Shown piece by piece: positions 23,170-32,935 of a stretch of DNA of 64,000 bases. The position numbers were made by a program, and so were the translations under genes. This stretch comes from Rhododendron vialii (taxonomy: Eukaryota > Streptophyta > Magnoliopsida > Ericales > Ericaceae), in NCBI RefSeq assembly GCF_030253575.1, contig NC_080561.1, positions 34,433,564 through 34,497,563 of the forward strand, given 5' to 3'. The notes beneath the pieces were generated by a model, which was given only the letters and a program-made list of their open reading frames with translations, had not been told where the DNA came from and did no database searches. Numbering within the stretch: position 1 is the first letter of the stretch; each line of letters opens with the position of its first letter.

Positions 23170-23608
23170 TTTCTTGAAAAAATAATTCGAAAAGTCTACA
23201 GAAACAGACCACAGCCACCAACGGGCGCACGGGACCCACTCCGGATCCCGCTTGAGTGATACGATTCGTTCAATAAATTTCAATAAATTTTTTTAAAAAC
23301 CGAGCGGGCCATGAAGATCAGTTCAATCCAATATGTGTAGGTGCTCGATTCAATCTTCCATTTTTTCATTCCGATTCCGGATTCGTGGAAAAAATAGAAG
23401 ATTGAATCGAGCACCTAGTACATATCGGATTGAGTTAATTTTTCACAAGTCCGCTCGATTTTTTATTTTAAAATTATTGAACGGCTCCAATCATCCGTCC
23501 CAAGTGAGCCCCGCGTGCCCTTCGGTGGCTATGGTTGGTTTTCATAGGAGGTATGAAAATAATTGGTGAAAGCGTTAGACGAGCAATTTTAATAATTTTT
23601 TCAAAATA
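23170..23608. mobile_element. Hairpin MITE with about 190-bp inverted arms
   Basis: The left arm (containing CACAGCCACCAACGGGC, CAATCCAATATGTGTAGG and TGCTCGATTCAATCTTC) is repeated inverted in the right arm, folding around about 23370. Arms match along most of their length with small indels. There is no coding capacity. The open frame across the right arm is just the antisense of the left. Family not assigned; no clear target duplication. Confidence 0.7.
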
Positions 23609-23817
23609 TGGGTAAAATTGTGTGGAATTCTTATTTCTATACTTACTTCATGAATTGGTGATATCGGCTATGGAAATTTCTTGGGGCAGCTGTGTAACAG
23701 ATAATCCAGAAAAAAATCCGAAAAAATATAAGAATGGTTGGTTGGAATTTACTTATCAAATAATAACTGAAAAGAAACGGAATAAATATCGATATATACG
23801 TACGTTCTGCAACTAAG

Positions 23818-23916
23818 GGTGCTTCAGGAGACGGCGGCCTGATTGATGTGGATGAGGTTGATGAAGGCTCCCCCGCCTGGGATTATGCACAAGAATTTTC
23901 TTCTTATTTTACTTAA
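23818..23916 (+). other. Orphan coding-like fragment (possible terminal exon)
   Basis: After a possible acceptor (AACTAAG) the frame reads an acidic, glycine-rich peptide with IDVDEVDEGSPAWDYAQEF and stops at TAA. Composition is far from the surrounding AT-rich DNA. I do not recognise it. It could be a last exon relic or a fragment transduplicated by a mobile element. Confidence 0.25.
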
Positions 23917-24744
23917 GATGTGAAAATATCGAATTTTCCAAGGAGATTAAAAAAGAGGAAACTGCAATTAGGTTTTTTATTTTATTTTTTCTTCCTGGGC
24001 ATAACAAGTGAACAAAAAGGAAAACCCAACGGCCAAAAAACATGAATATTAGGTTCCGTAGTATATACCTACACACACAGTTGATGTAAAATTGAGAAAT
24101 TTATTTACAAGTAAAGTTTTAGAAATAATTTTTCACCAAGAATAATGTGATCAAAGATTTGGAATTACGATAAAAGTGAGTGTCTTGAAAAATAACCATG
24201 TCATTCCATATGAAATTCTATACAAAAATCATGTTTTTTTTTTATCGGCAATTTTTTTTTTATAAATCGTTGAAAAAGATTACAAAAATTTAAAGGATCA
24301 CAAGCACACCGGCAAAACGGCACCCGAGAACCAAACCCAAAAGAAGGCAAGGACTTTTATGAAAATCATGTGTTGGTATCAGGCTATCAGCCATCAGTGT
24401 TGTGATATAGAGGTCATATAGTTTTTGTCATAGACTTTGATTATCAGCCAAAAAGAGTTTTTAATTTTGTGAGTGAGGTTAATTTGAGTGTTGTGTGGGA
24501 AATTGAATTCTCTCTTTTTCCCGTCAATAAGCTAAAAATAAAACTAATTCTAACAAAGCTTTAACTTTGATCGAAGTACCTTTCATGAATGAATTAATTG
24601 CAATAAATTAAATAGAATGCTTATGAATAATAAAATAAATAGACTGCCAATGTTAAAAGTGGAACCTGGAGATAAGCTTCGGTTATAATCGTGGGTTTAG
24701 GGCAAAACCTGCATTCCACTATGCCTGCGGTTAACGACCCAACC

Positions 24745-24745
<1 letters not shown>

Positions 24746-24827
<82 letters not shown>
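24746..24827 (+). repeat. (AG)n microsatellite
   Basis: An uninterrupted AG/GA run of about 82 bp, the longest in the window. Confidence 0.97.
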
Positions 24828-24828
<1 letters not shown>

Positions 24829-26544
24829 ATTTAGGAATCTACTCCATTAATATCAAGGGGAACAATTTAAACATCACAGACATTGACCTTTCTTTTGGCT
24901 TGCCCTTTTGAGGTTTTTTTTTTTTTTCTTTTTTCAGAGGATAGCTAGAATGTTAGTATGTATGTATATGTAAAATTACTATGAGAGTTAACATCCGTCC
25001 ATAAAAGTCGAACTTTAAACTTCGCGCTCTAAAGAAACGTTGCACAATCATGGAAAGGGTGTATCAAAGTGATAGCTACTGAAAGGGATAGATGAGATAT
25101 ATAATCCAATTAAGAATACCATAATGATAACATAATTTAACTATTTCTGACTAGATGCTTTCTTTGGGGGGACGAATTTCATGCATATTGCAGATAGTTA
25201 AAGAATTTAAAAAAATCGTGCATATTTCGAGACTCGTATTATAGACGTATCGTAAAAGTATAAATATACTAATCTCGGTGTCTCTCTTTATGTATACTAA
25301 TCTATGCATATGTCCAAAAGTATAAATATGTACCGGAATAAGGATGTTGCAGTAGGCGCAGGGTATGTAGCGATCCATGGTGTTGATTTTCTCTTTCCCA
25401 ATATATGAATACAGGAACGAGTAAAAGGGAAGTGGTTTTGATGCTTCGTAGTGTGAGCTATATATATAGCTTCAAAGGTGGCAGATACCATAAACTAAAT
25501 AGGAAATTAGCTAACAATCGCGGTAGCTTTTTTTTTTTTTTGGAAAGAGTCAAAAAAGGAAATCTAAGGTTTACTATTTTGATAGGAACTATATACGTAC
25601 TCTTAATCATAATTTCCTCTTCTCTCCCAATTATAATATCACGTAAAAAAGGAATCTATATTTCAACACAGCAGGGAAAAAGTTAAGGAAAATATTCTTT
25701 TAAGGAATGATTTGTTTAAGGAAACAAGTAAATTCTATATATGTTCGAACGTCCTATTTTTGAACTATTTTAATTTCATAAACTCGAAGGAAATCTCATA
25801 AGAGTATAGGGCCGGGCTCGATGCTTGGGTTGTCCAAACTCGACTTCAAGCTTACATTGTGGTTTTAGCTTGAATTACATCAAAATATCAATATCAAAAT
25901 GAAACCCGAGTAAATGCATGGTTGCCCAAAAATTATTTTTGTTGCCTCATGATAGGGGTTGCCTAAGGCGAAGGTCTTGTGGGGTTTACCTTTGGACCGG
26001 CTCTGTAAAAGTATCATTAATTCTAAAATGATTGTGTTCTGGTGGGAAAATTCTTCAGTGCCGAGTGGATACCTCGTGGTGTCCGCTCAGAACATCTAAG
26101 CCATCCATTGCATTTTTGTATGGCTAGGATTTGGAGAGAGAAAGTGTTAGGATGAGGAGACAAAATGTTTCAATTCGAGCCATCCAAAAATGTATTGGAC
26201 AGTCCGAATATGCCGAACGAATACCACGTGGAATATACCTAGCCGGCACCGTCGTATTGGTGGTATAAACAAAAGGAGAGTTCTTTCCATGAAATGCGTG
26301 CAAGAAGCTTTTTCATTGGATCTCTTCCCTACATGACATTTTTTTTCTTCCCATCTCATCTTCACCTTATGTCACGTACACTTTCCAATTTCCAATTCAC
26401 AAACCATTCTTCAATTTATTTATTTCCTTTTTCATTGATTTGGAAAGTACCGTAAAATCTCATTCCCTATTGTCATATATTTTCTTTTGGTCATACTACG
26501 GTTTAAATCAACGGAATTAGGGGTGTTAGTAAGTTAACAGGTTA
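24828..26544. other. AT-rich intergenic sequence, no gene seen
   Basis: Both strands carry only short unconvincing open frames. I see no terminal repeats or motifs that I can name. Confidence 0.45.
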
Positions 26545-26690
26545 GTCCACATGGGGTCAAAAGGCTGTCTATAGCTCTGAACTCCAAATGCGCCTACTGC
26601 GAGGCTCGAACCTACGCCTCAGTGGGAAGCAATGCCTCACACCAACTGCACTGCAGTGGGTTTGGCCCCATTTAGCCAATTGGCCGGCCA
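26545..26690 (-). mobile_element. tRNA-derived SINE-like element
   Basis: On the minus strand the sequence has a Pol III internal promoter. An A-box-like GTGCAGTTGGTGTGAGGC (about 26655-26637) is followed at tRNA-like distance by a perfect B box GGTTCGAGCC within 26612-26600. The rest does not fold as a functional tRNA, so a SINE head or tRNA pseudogene is likelier. The 3' tail boundary is unclear. Confidence 0.5.
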
Positions 26691-26730
26691 ACTTCCAGCA
26701 TACCTATTCACCTAACCTAATTATTTGCCT

Positions 26731-27038
26731 CACTACAAGAAAGAGTAACGGCACCGGCGCTTAAAAACCGGCGTTGAGGGCAACGCTGATCGTCGGCGAA
26801 GTAGGAAGATATACAGATGGTGGGGCGCGTGGCGTTCAACTTGTCATCGTTGTGTAATTTCTTTATCAAAATGTGTCATCCTGGCTATATAATTCTTTTG
26901 TTGCCGAAAATGTCATAATTATCATCTTGGTCTTTTTCATTTCTTTACCAAAGCATCGGGAAATGCTATGTCCGCGTTTTACGGGCCTTTTGCGGCGTTT
27001 ATTTTAAAATGCCAGTAAATCTGTGATTTCTTGTAGTG
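26731..27038. mobile_element. Miniature CACTA (En/Spm) element
   Basis: The 308-bp element begins CACTACAAGAAA and ends TTTCTTGTAGTG, perfect 12-bp CACTA-superfamily terminal repeats. The interior has GC-rich motifs (GGCACCGGCGC, AACCGGCG) and no transposase, so it is non-autonomous. The flanking triplets (CCT and GAG) do not match as a 3-bp duplication. Confidence 0.85.
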
Positions 27039-28019
27039 GAGGCATTTTCTTAACAAGTATATTTTGAATCCGTATCATTTTATTTTTTTCATTTAGGCCA
27101 CTATTTTTCATCTTTGAAATTTTCTGGTCATTGATGGCTCCGGTAATTGGTAAAGCCGGTTTTTTGGGCTTTATCTTAGATATTTTCAAAAATATAGAAG
27201 TTATATTTTTTTACTTTTCCGATTCGTATTGGAAAACCAAAAAAGTGAGGCGCAAACCTAACAAACACAAAAAATTTGAATGAGAACAAAACAAAATAAC
27301 AAATAAAACTCAAAAAGGCTTAGCGGAATGCCAGCTAGCGCATGCCGCCTGAAGGCACGGGTCAAAGGATTGGGTATTCAATACGGCTCTGAGAATGCTT
27401 AGCAAGGTATGATAAGATATGAGAGTTGACAAAAAAAAAGACGTTATGTTCATATATTGCATTTACATTACGCTATATGGTTGTTTAGTAAAGTAAAAAC
27501 ACATGCCATTATCAAAATAAACGACGTGGATTTCGCAGATCACAATAGTGGTCTAGTATTCCAAGCCATCATTGATGCGAGCGGAGAAGGTACAGACGAA
27601 TAGGTTGAATTAAACCCCTCTAATAAATGGAGAAAATCTTCCAAGTAAAATGCAAGATGTCAATAGCAAATATAATTCAACATCACAACTCAAGAAGAAT
27701 TTTGTGCAGAGTTTTATGCTCCCTTGCTTCTCCATCATACTGAATGACACCAAAAGCATTTCCAATGAGATGCATCAGCAACGGTTCAGTGGGAGTAAGG
27801 TGATGTACGTTGAAGATGTGCCAGCCTACATCAGACTCATCTATGACAATTACCATGTCCAACCAACATGACTCTCCTCAAGTTATAGCGTAGTCTTGAA
27901 CTATCTAAACAGATTAATTATAAGAAGCTATTATGCTGTGTTTGGTTTGGTATTTGAAAAGTTTTTTGAAAACTAGCAAGGGTAATAAGTGGAGAAAGAT
28001 AGAGAAAGAAATGTTAGAA
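27039..28019. other. Intergenic sequence, no named content
   Basis: An open frame at 27650-27871 has no features I recognise. The rest is AT-rich without repeats I can classify. Confidence 0.4.
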
Positions 28020-28026
28020 GCAAACT

Positions 28027-28044
28027 ACTAATGCCTACCCCCCC

Positions 28045-28079
<35 letters not shown>
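28027..28079 (+). repeat. Poly-C tract
   Basis: An almost pure C run of about 50 bp. Its mirror is the G run at 30065-30092 in the opposite terminal arm. Confidence 0.95.
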
Positions 28080-28366
28080 ACACGGCCCTCCTTCCCCCTT
28101 TTACCCTCTCTCTCTCTCTCCCAGCACTCTCCCTCTTATTTGATTTTTTTGTTATAAAATTTTAAATACTAATAACTTGTTTTTCACGTATTTTTTTAAT
28201 AAATTTTATATTTTTGAAATCTACTCAACGAAATCTATCAAACAAGCCTAATATTGATGGTAAAATAATATAAAATGGAAAAATTATATATTTTACGTAG
28301 TCTAAACTGTTTAAAGAGGTTGAAAAATATGTTTCAAATTTCAATCCGTTTTTACGTAGTTTAATT

Positions 28367-28577
28367 ATGACCATTTAGGATAAAATGAGCAGAAAACTAA
28401 AATCTTTCCACCAGTTCAAACAGATTGAAATTTGAAACACTTAATTTTTTAAACATTTTTAGACAGTTTATATATTAAAAAATATAATTAAAAAATTAAG
28501 TGTTCCAAATTTAAATCCAATTGAACCGGCGGAAAGATTTTAGTTTCCTGATCATTTTATCCTAAATGGCCATAATT
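28367..28577. repeat. Inverted repeat with about 88-bp arms
   Basis: The arm 28367-28455 (TATGACCATTTAGGATAAAA through TTCAAACAGATTGAAA) is inverted at 28490-28577 around a 34-bp AT-rich loop. Another copy of the same hairpin family lies at 29510-29815, and a relative of one arm lies near 12940. Confidence 0.8.
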
Positions 28578-28969
28578 AAATTTTGACTCTAGGACTCTTG
28601 TTGATAAGCCCTAAGAGATATTTGATTCTAAGAAGCCAAAAATTCATTATGACCATTTAAGATAAAATGAAAAAAAAACAAGATCTTTCCACCGATTGAA
28701 CCGGATTGAAAATCGGAACACTAAAATAATTTTAAATAAATAAAAAAGAAAAAAGATACAGAGTATAAATATTATTAATTAAATAAAAAAATAACAAAAA
28801 ATAGGTTCTCGGTATTTTTGGAATGAAAAGGTTACAAAATTAAGGTTGAAAGTTGGAAAAAAATTAATCGCACCATTGGTTGAAAGTTGCAACAATTGGC
28901 CAGTTTGAAGTTGGAAAAAAATTAATTGCACCATTGGTTGAAAGTCCTTCTGAACTCACATCATCTTTT

Positions 28970-29170
28970 TCAGATCAACAGAACCCTGCATTGATAGCGT
29001 TGGTTGAAAGTTGGACCTGCAGCATTTTTCAATGTTACCCGTTGCAAAATGCATCAAATGAAGCACAAGGATGGGCTCATCCTTATGAAGCACGCCTCCA
29101 ATTGTGGTATAAAGTGATGCAGATAGATCCGCTGGGGCAACAACCACAACTTGGCGGAAATATTGACTAA
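28970..29170 (+). other. Captured coding-like fragment inside the Mutator-like element
   Basis: The frame to the TAA at 29168 reads a gene-like peptide with GWAHPYEARLQLWYKVMQID and ends GGNID. Base composition rises sharply against the AT-rich surroundings. Upstream, two imperfect copies of a CACCATTGGTTGAAAGT repeat precede it. There is no ATG at its head and I do not recognise the family. Confidence 0.35.
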
Positions 29171-29509
29171 ATTTGTGTATTTATTTATGTTCATGTATTG
29201 ATTCTATATACTTAATTATAATTAAATGAATTTCGATTTCAGTTTGTATTATTGATTGTTCAGAGAAATATAAAGTAAATTTAAGTGAATTCAACATACA
29301 TAATTTATTTGAAAACTCAAATCTAGAAGTTTCAAAAAATGAAGGAAAAAAAAAAAACAAAAAGATAATATATTGGGCCCAAAAAAATTATTTAATATTT
29401 AATATTCAATATTAGACTTGTTTGATAGATTTCGTTGAGTAGATTTCAAATATATAAAATTTATTTAAAAAAATATGTGATTTCAACATTTTCAAACAGT
29501 TTATATATT

Positions 29510-29815
29510 AAAAAATATGATTAAAAAATTAAGTGTTCCAAATTTTAATCCGTTTGAACAGGTGAAAATATTATATTGTTCTGATCATTTTATCCTAGAT
29601 GGTCATAATTAAATTTTGACTCTAGGGCTCTCGTTTTTTAACCCTAAGAGATATTTGATTCTACGAGTTTCTTAGGGTTAATCAACGAGAGCCCCGTATT
29701 CAAAATTTAATTATGACAATTTAGGATAAAATGATTAGAAAACTAAAATTTTTCCACTAGTTCAAACGGATTGAAATTTGGAACACTTAATTTTTCAAAC
29801 TCTTTATACATTTTA
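29510..29815. repeat. Second long inverted repeat of the same hairpin family
   Basis: Arms start at 29510 (TTAAAAAATTAAGTGTTCC) and end at 29815 with the inverse. The inner parts ACTCTAGGGCTCTCGTT and AACGAGAGCCCCG also pair. It lies inside the Mutator-like element. Confidence 0.75.
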
Positions 29816-30062
29816 AACTACCACAAAAATATAGTTTTTCTGTTTTACATTATTTCACCATCGATATTAGGCTCGTTTGATAGGTTTCGTTGAGTAGATT
29901 TTAAAAATATATAATTTATTTTAAAAAAATAGGTGAAAAAAATTATTAGCATTTGCAATTTTATAAAAAAATAAAATAAGAGTGAGAGAATGCGGGGAGA
30001 AAGAGAGAGAGCGCATGGGTAAAACGGGAAAATCTGATGGGCCGGTGTCAGACCCCCCGACA

Positions 30063-30063
30063 C

Positions 30064-30092
<29 letters not shown>
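30063..30092 (+). repeat. Poly-G tract
   Basis: A G run of about 28 bp at the right end of the Mutator-like element, the inverse of the C run at the left end. Confidence 0.95.
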
Positions 30093-30094
<2 letters not shown>

Positions 30095-30215
30095 ATTAAC
30101 ACCTCTCATGTTAGAAATATGGAGAATTTATGGAGAATTTAAGCAAGTCAAAGGTTCTATTGGCACAGATATATAATCTATACCAATGTGTACAAATTCT
30201 TTTTGGAAAAAAAAA

Positions 30216-30455
30216 AATGATTGGAGCTACTCATTTTATTTAAAATACTTTGTTTACAGTCCTTATAAAAAATAAGCTCAATCCGGTATTGGTTAGGGCG
30301 GCACGAAACGTCCAACTTTGTCTCTGAATTCAGGCTTGAATTCTAAAATAAAGTTGTATGTTTTGTAAACGCCTTTATCAATATCGGATTGAACTTATTT
30401 TCTGTAAGAATTATAATCAAAATATTTTAAACAAAATGAGTCGCTACGATCCTTT
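30216..30455. mobile_element. Hairpin MITE upstream of F-box E
   Basis: The left arm (GATTGGAGCTACTCATTTTA through AAGCTCAATCCGGTATT) is inverted at 30375-30455 (AATATCGGATTGAACTTATT through AATGAGTCGCTACGATCC). The loop is about 90 bp. Non-coding; family not assigned. Confidence 0.7.
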
Positions 30456-30518
30456 GTTTTACCTAAAACTTATACACCCATTGAGTGCAGTGGCAAAAAT
30501 TATACTATGCCCTTGGGG

Positions 30519-30618
30519 CATGGCCATGTGGTGCCTCAGGGGCTCTCTGCACCACACAAATATGTGCGGGCCTCATATTTGTGTGGTGTAGAGAGCTCCT
30601 GGGCACCACATAGCCATG
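30519..30618. repeat. 45-bp-arm hairpin just upstream of F-box E
   Basis: The arm 30519-30564 (CATGGCCATGTGGTGCC .. CACCACACAAATATG) is inverted at 30574-30618 with few mismatches around a 9-bp loop. Transcribed, it would form a stem like a small-RNA precursor; it could equally be a tiny foldback transposon. It lies about 145 bp before the ancestral F-box E start. Confidence 0.8.
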
Positions 30619-30762
30619 AATAATCTCTCGTGCAGTGGAAATGTGGAATTCTGTTCGTCCTTCTCATTCGTTCAACGCTTCCAGCCCTAACCCTTATTGA
30701 AGCTTCCTTGTTTACTCTTTAAACCCAACCACGAAGACACAGACCCTATCACAGAACCATTT

Positions 30763-32149
30763 ATGGCGACTGAAAGCGACTCCACTTGTGGAGAATCCGA
30801 AAATGCCAATCAGACACCTCCAAGATGAGTTCGGGCCGAATCTCCCGCCCGAACTCTTCGATGCCATCCTGTCGAGGCTCCCAGTCGAGTCTCTTCTTCG
30901 CTTCAGGTGCGTTTGCAAGTTCTGGCGTTCTTTGATTTCTCATCCCAAATTCGTGAAAACCCATCTCAGTCCAGCATCTATCAACAATGATTATACCCAC
31001 CATAGACTCCTTATAAGACGTGACTATCACACTTATGATGTGAAGTCGTGCTCTCTATACGTTGTTTTGCATGAGCATTCTTATAATGCTGTTGAGCTTG
31101 ATTGCCCTATTAAAATACCTCATCGCTATTGGTTTGGGGATCTATTTGTTGGTTGCCGGGATGGATTAGTGTGCATAGCAATCGAGAGGGAAGTATATAT
31201 ATGGAACCCGTCTACTGGGAAATCCAAGAGCTTGCCGAGTGCTTGTGCCATTACTTGGCGAGGTATGGGTTTGGGTATGATGACACTATTGATGATTACA
31301 AGGTGGTTGGGTTCTTTAGAGATGTTAGTAAAGGTCGTTATGAGGTTGACGTGAAGGTGTATTTGTTGGTTGCCGGGATGGATTAGTGTGCATAGCAATC
31401 GAGAGGGAAGCATACATATGGAACCCGTCTACTAGGAAATCCAAGAGCTTGCCGAGTGCTCGTGCCATTACTTGGCGAGGTATGGGTTTGGGTATGATGA
31501 CACTATTGATGATTACAAGGTGGTTGGGTTCTTTAGAGATGTTAGTAAAGGTCGTTATGAGGTTGATGTGAAGGTGTATACATTGAGGTCGGATTCGTGG
31601 AAGAGGATTGGAGGCTTTCTTCATCATCTTTCTACTTTGGATGGTTTAGGGACATTTGTGAACGGGGCCCTCCATTGGATTGTGAGGATGAAGTCCAACG
31701 TGATTATTGTTTCTCTTGATTTTGCGAAGGAGACGTTTGCAGAGGTTTTGCAACCTAATTATCTAGATGGTCGTTGGTATGAAACATTGTTTGTTTTAAA
31801 TGGATGCTTGTGTATACTCTGTGGCTACAATGTGTGTGCTGATATATGGGTGATGAAACAATTTGGTATTATAGAGTCTTGGACCAACTTGGTTATGATA
31901 CCTAGGGTGGCACATCAATCTGGTTATTTGTATTCTGCACCATTGTGCATTTTGAAGAATGGTGAAATTTTACTGAAGATTGATTCACATTTAGTTTGGT
32001 ACAATCCCAAAGATGGTACATTTAATTATCCTACGATTCATAATTGTTCACCATGTTTTAGTGCGAATTCCTACGTTGAGAACCTAGTTTTGCCTTGCAT
32101 GGACGCTGACAGTGGGGTTCAGTTGCAACACCGATACCGAAGGGATTAA
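30763..32149 (+). pseudogene. F-box pseudogene E (F-box + FBA type 1)
   Basis: The ancestral ATG at 30763 opens a frame that ends in TGA within about 22 codons. The F-box frame instead opens at ATG 30803 and shows LPPELFDAILSRLPVESLL and CKFWRSLIS. The F-box-associated domain runs to FVGCRDGLVC and IWNPSTGKSK, then slips frame near 31255 and stops at 31352. The same frame becomes coding again after a 217-bp tandem duplication (RYGFGYDDTIDDYKVV, VYTLRSDSWKRIG, GALHWI, ADIWVMKQFG) and ends past the usual stop with three extra codons. It is most likely dead. Its 3' flank is replaced by a Ty1-copia fragment from about 32215. Confidence 0.85.
31145..31578 (+). repeat. 217-bp tandem duplication within F-box E
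   Basis: Starting at TTTGTTGGTTGCCGGG, 31145-31361 is repeated at 31362-31578 with about half a dozen mismatches. The length is 3n+1, so the copy alters the frame. The duplicated part covers the middle of the F-box-associated domain. Confidence 0.92.
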
Positions 32150-32151
32150 AA

Positions 32152-32157
32152 GTAAGT
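32152..32157 (+). other. Conserved 3' UTR splice donor (unit E)
   Basis: GTAAGT in the same relative position as in units B, C and D, a few bases after the stop codon. Confidence 0.6.
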
Positions 32158-32217
32158 TTAGATGTTTGGTTATGTCTTACTGGCCTTTCTCAACTTGTTT
32201 TAATGCACCATTTGTTT

Positions 32218-32935
32218 GGGTGTACTTCATGAAACACAAGTTTGAAGTTTTTGCTAAGTTCAGAGTGTAGAAAGTTGAAGTGGAAAACCAGACAGGAAAA
32301 AAGATTAAGTGCTTCAGGATAGATAATGGGAAGGAATTCAAGAATGAGCATTTTCTAAAGTTTTGTGAGGAACAAGAGATTCAGCGACACTTTATAGTTC
32401 GAAAGACACCATAGTAGGATGGGTTGCAAAAAGGATGAATAGAACCATAGCAGAAAAGGCACGGTGTTTTGAGATTGAATGCGGGACTTCTAGAGGTTTT
32501 TTGGACAGAATCAGTGAGTATGACATGTTTTGTTATAAATAAGTCATCGAGTGCTGCTTTGGATGGGAAGATAGTTGAGGAGATGTGGATAGAGAAAGAG
32601 GTTGACTACTCAGGGTTGAGAATATTTGGTTGTCCAGTCTATGTTCATGTTCCTAGTGATGAGAGGTCAAAGTTTAATGTGAATTCTAGATAGTGTATCC
32701 TTCTTGGTTATGAGAAAGGGGTAAAAGGGTACAAGCTTTGGGATCCAGAGACAAAAAAAGGTGGTGATCAATAGGGGTGTGGTATTTGATGAGGAATCTA
32801 TGGTCAAGGCACAGCGGAAGGTTCAAAAAACTGAGTCAGAGGAAGTGAGCAGTAGATAGCAGGGCATACAGGTTGAGCTGGAAAGTTTTGATATAGGTGA
32901 TATGCGGCCAGATGAACAGCAGCAGCAGGAGCAGC
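32218..32935 (+). mobile_element. Ty1-copia pol fragment, integrase part
   Basis: Broken frames read as a copia integrase core and its C-terminal region: VENQTGKKIKCFRIDNGKEF with the catalytic D, then FWTESV, ALDGKIVEE, YSGLRIFGCPVYVHV and LLGYEKGVKGYKLWDPE. Adjacent TAG codons at 32412-32417 stand where the family has glutamines, and several other stops are present. The 5' end is missing. The element resumes at 34880 after an inserted solo LTR. It resembles TNT1-94-like elements. Confidence 0.85.

Larger units (their letters stand above)
28020..30107. mobile_element. Mutator-like non-autonomous element with long inverted ends
   Basis: The element is bracketed by the 9-bp duplication ATGTTAGAA (28011-28019 and 30108-30116), the length typical of Mutator-like elements. 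The outer 20 bp are loosely inverted (GCAAACTACTAATGCC and GAGAGGTGTTAATTGCC) and run into poly-C at the left and poly-G at the right. About 200 bp inside each end is also inverted (CGTTGAGTAGATTT-type block at 28220 and 29890). No transposase is visible. A coding-like fragment at 28970-29170 suggests a Pack-MULE-type capture. Confidence 0.7.

Noticed and set aside
26731..27038. 3-bp target duplication for the mini-CACTA
   Set aside because: The flanking triplets CCT and GAG do not match; the element is supported by its termini only.
29845..30176. Proline- or glycine-run frames
   Set aside because: They translate the poly-G/poly-C tract.
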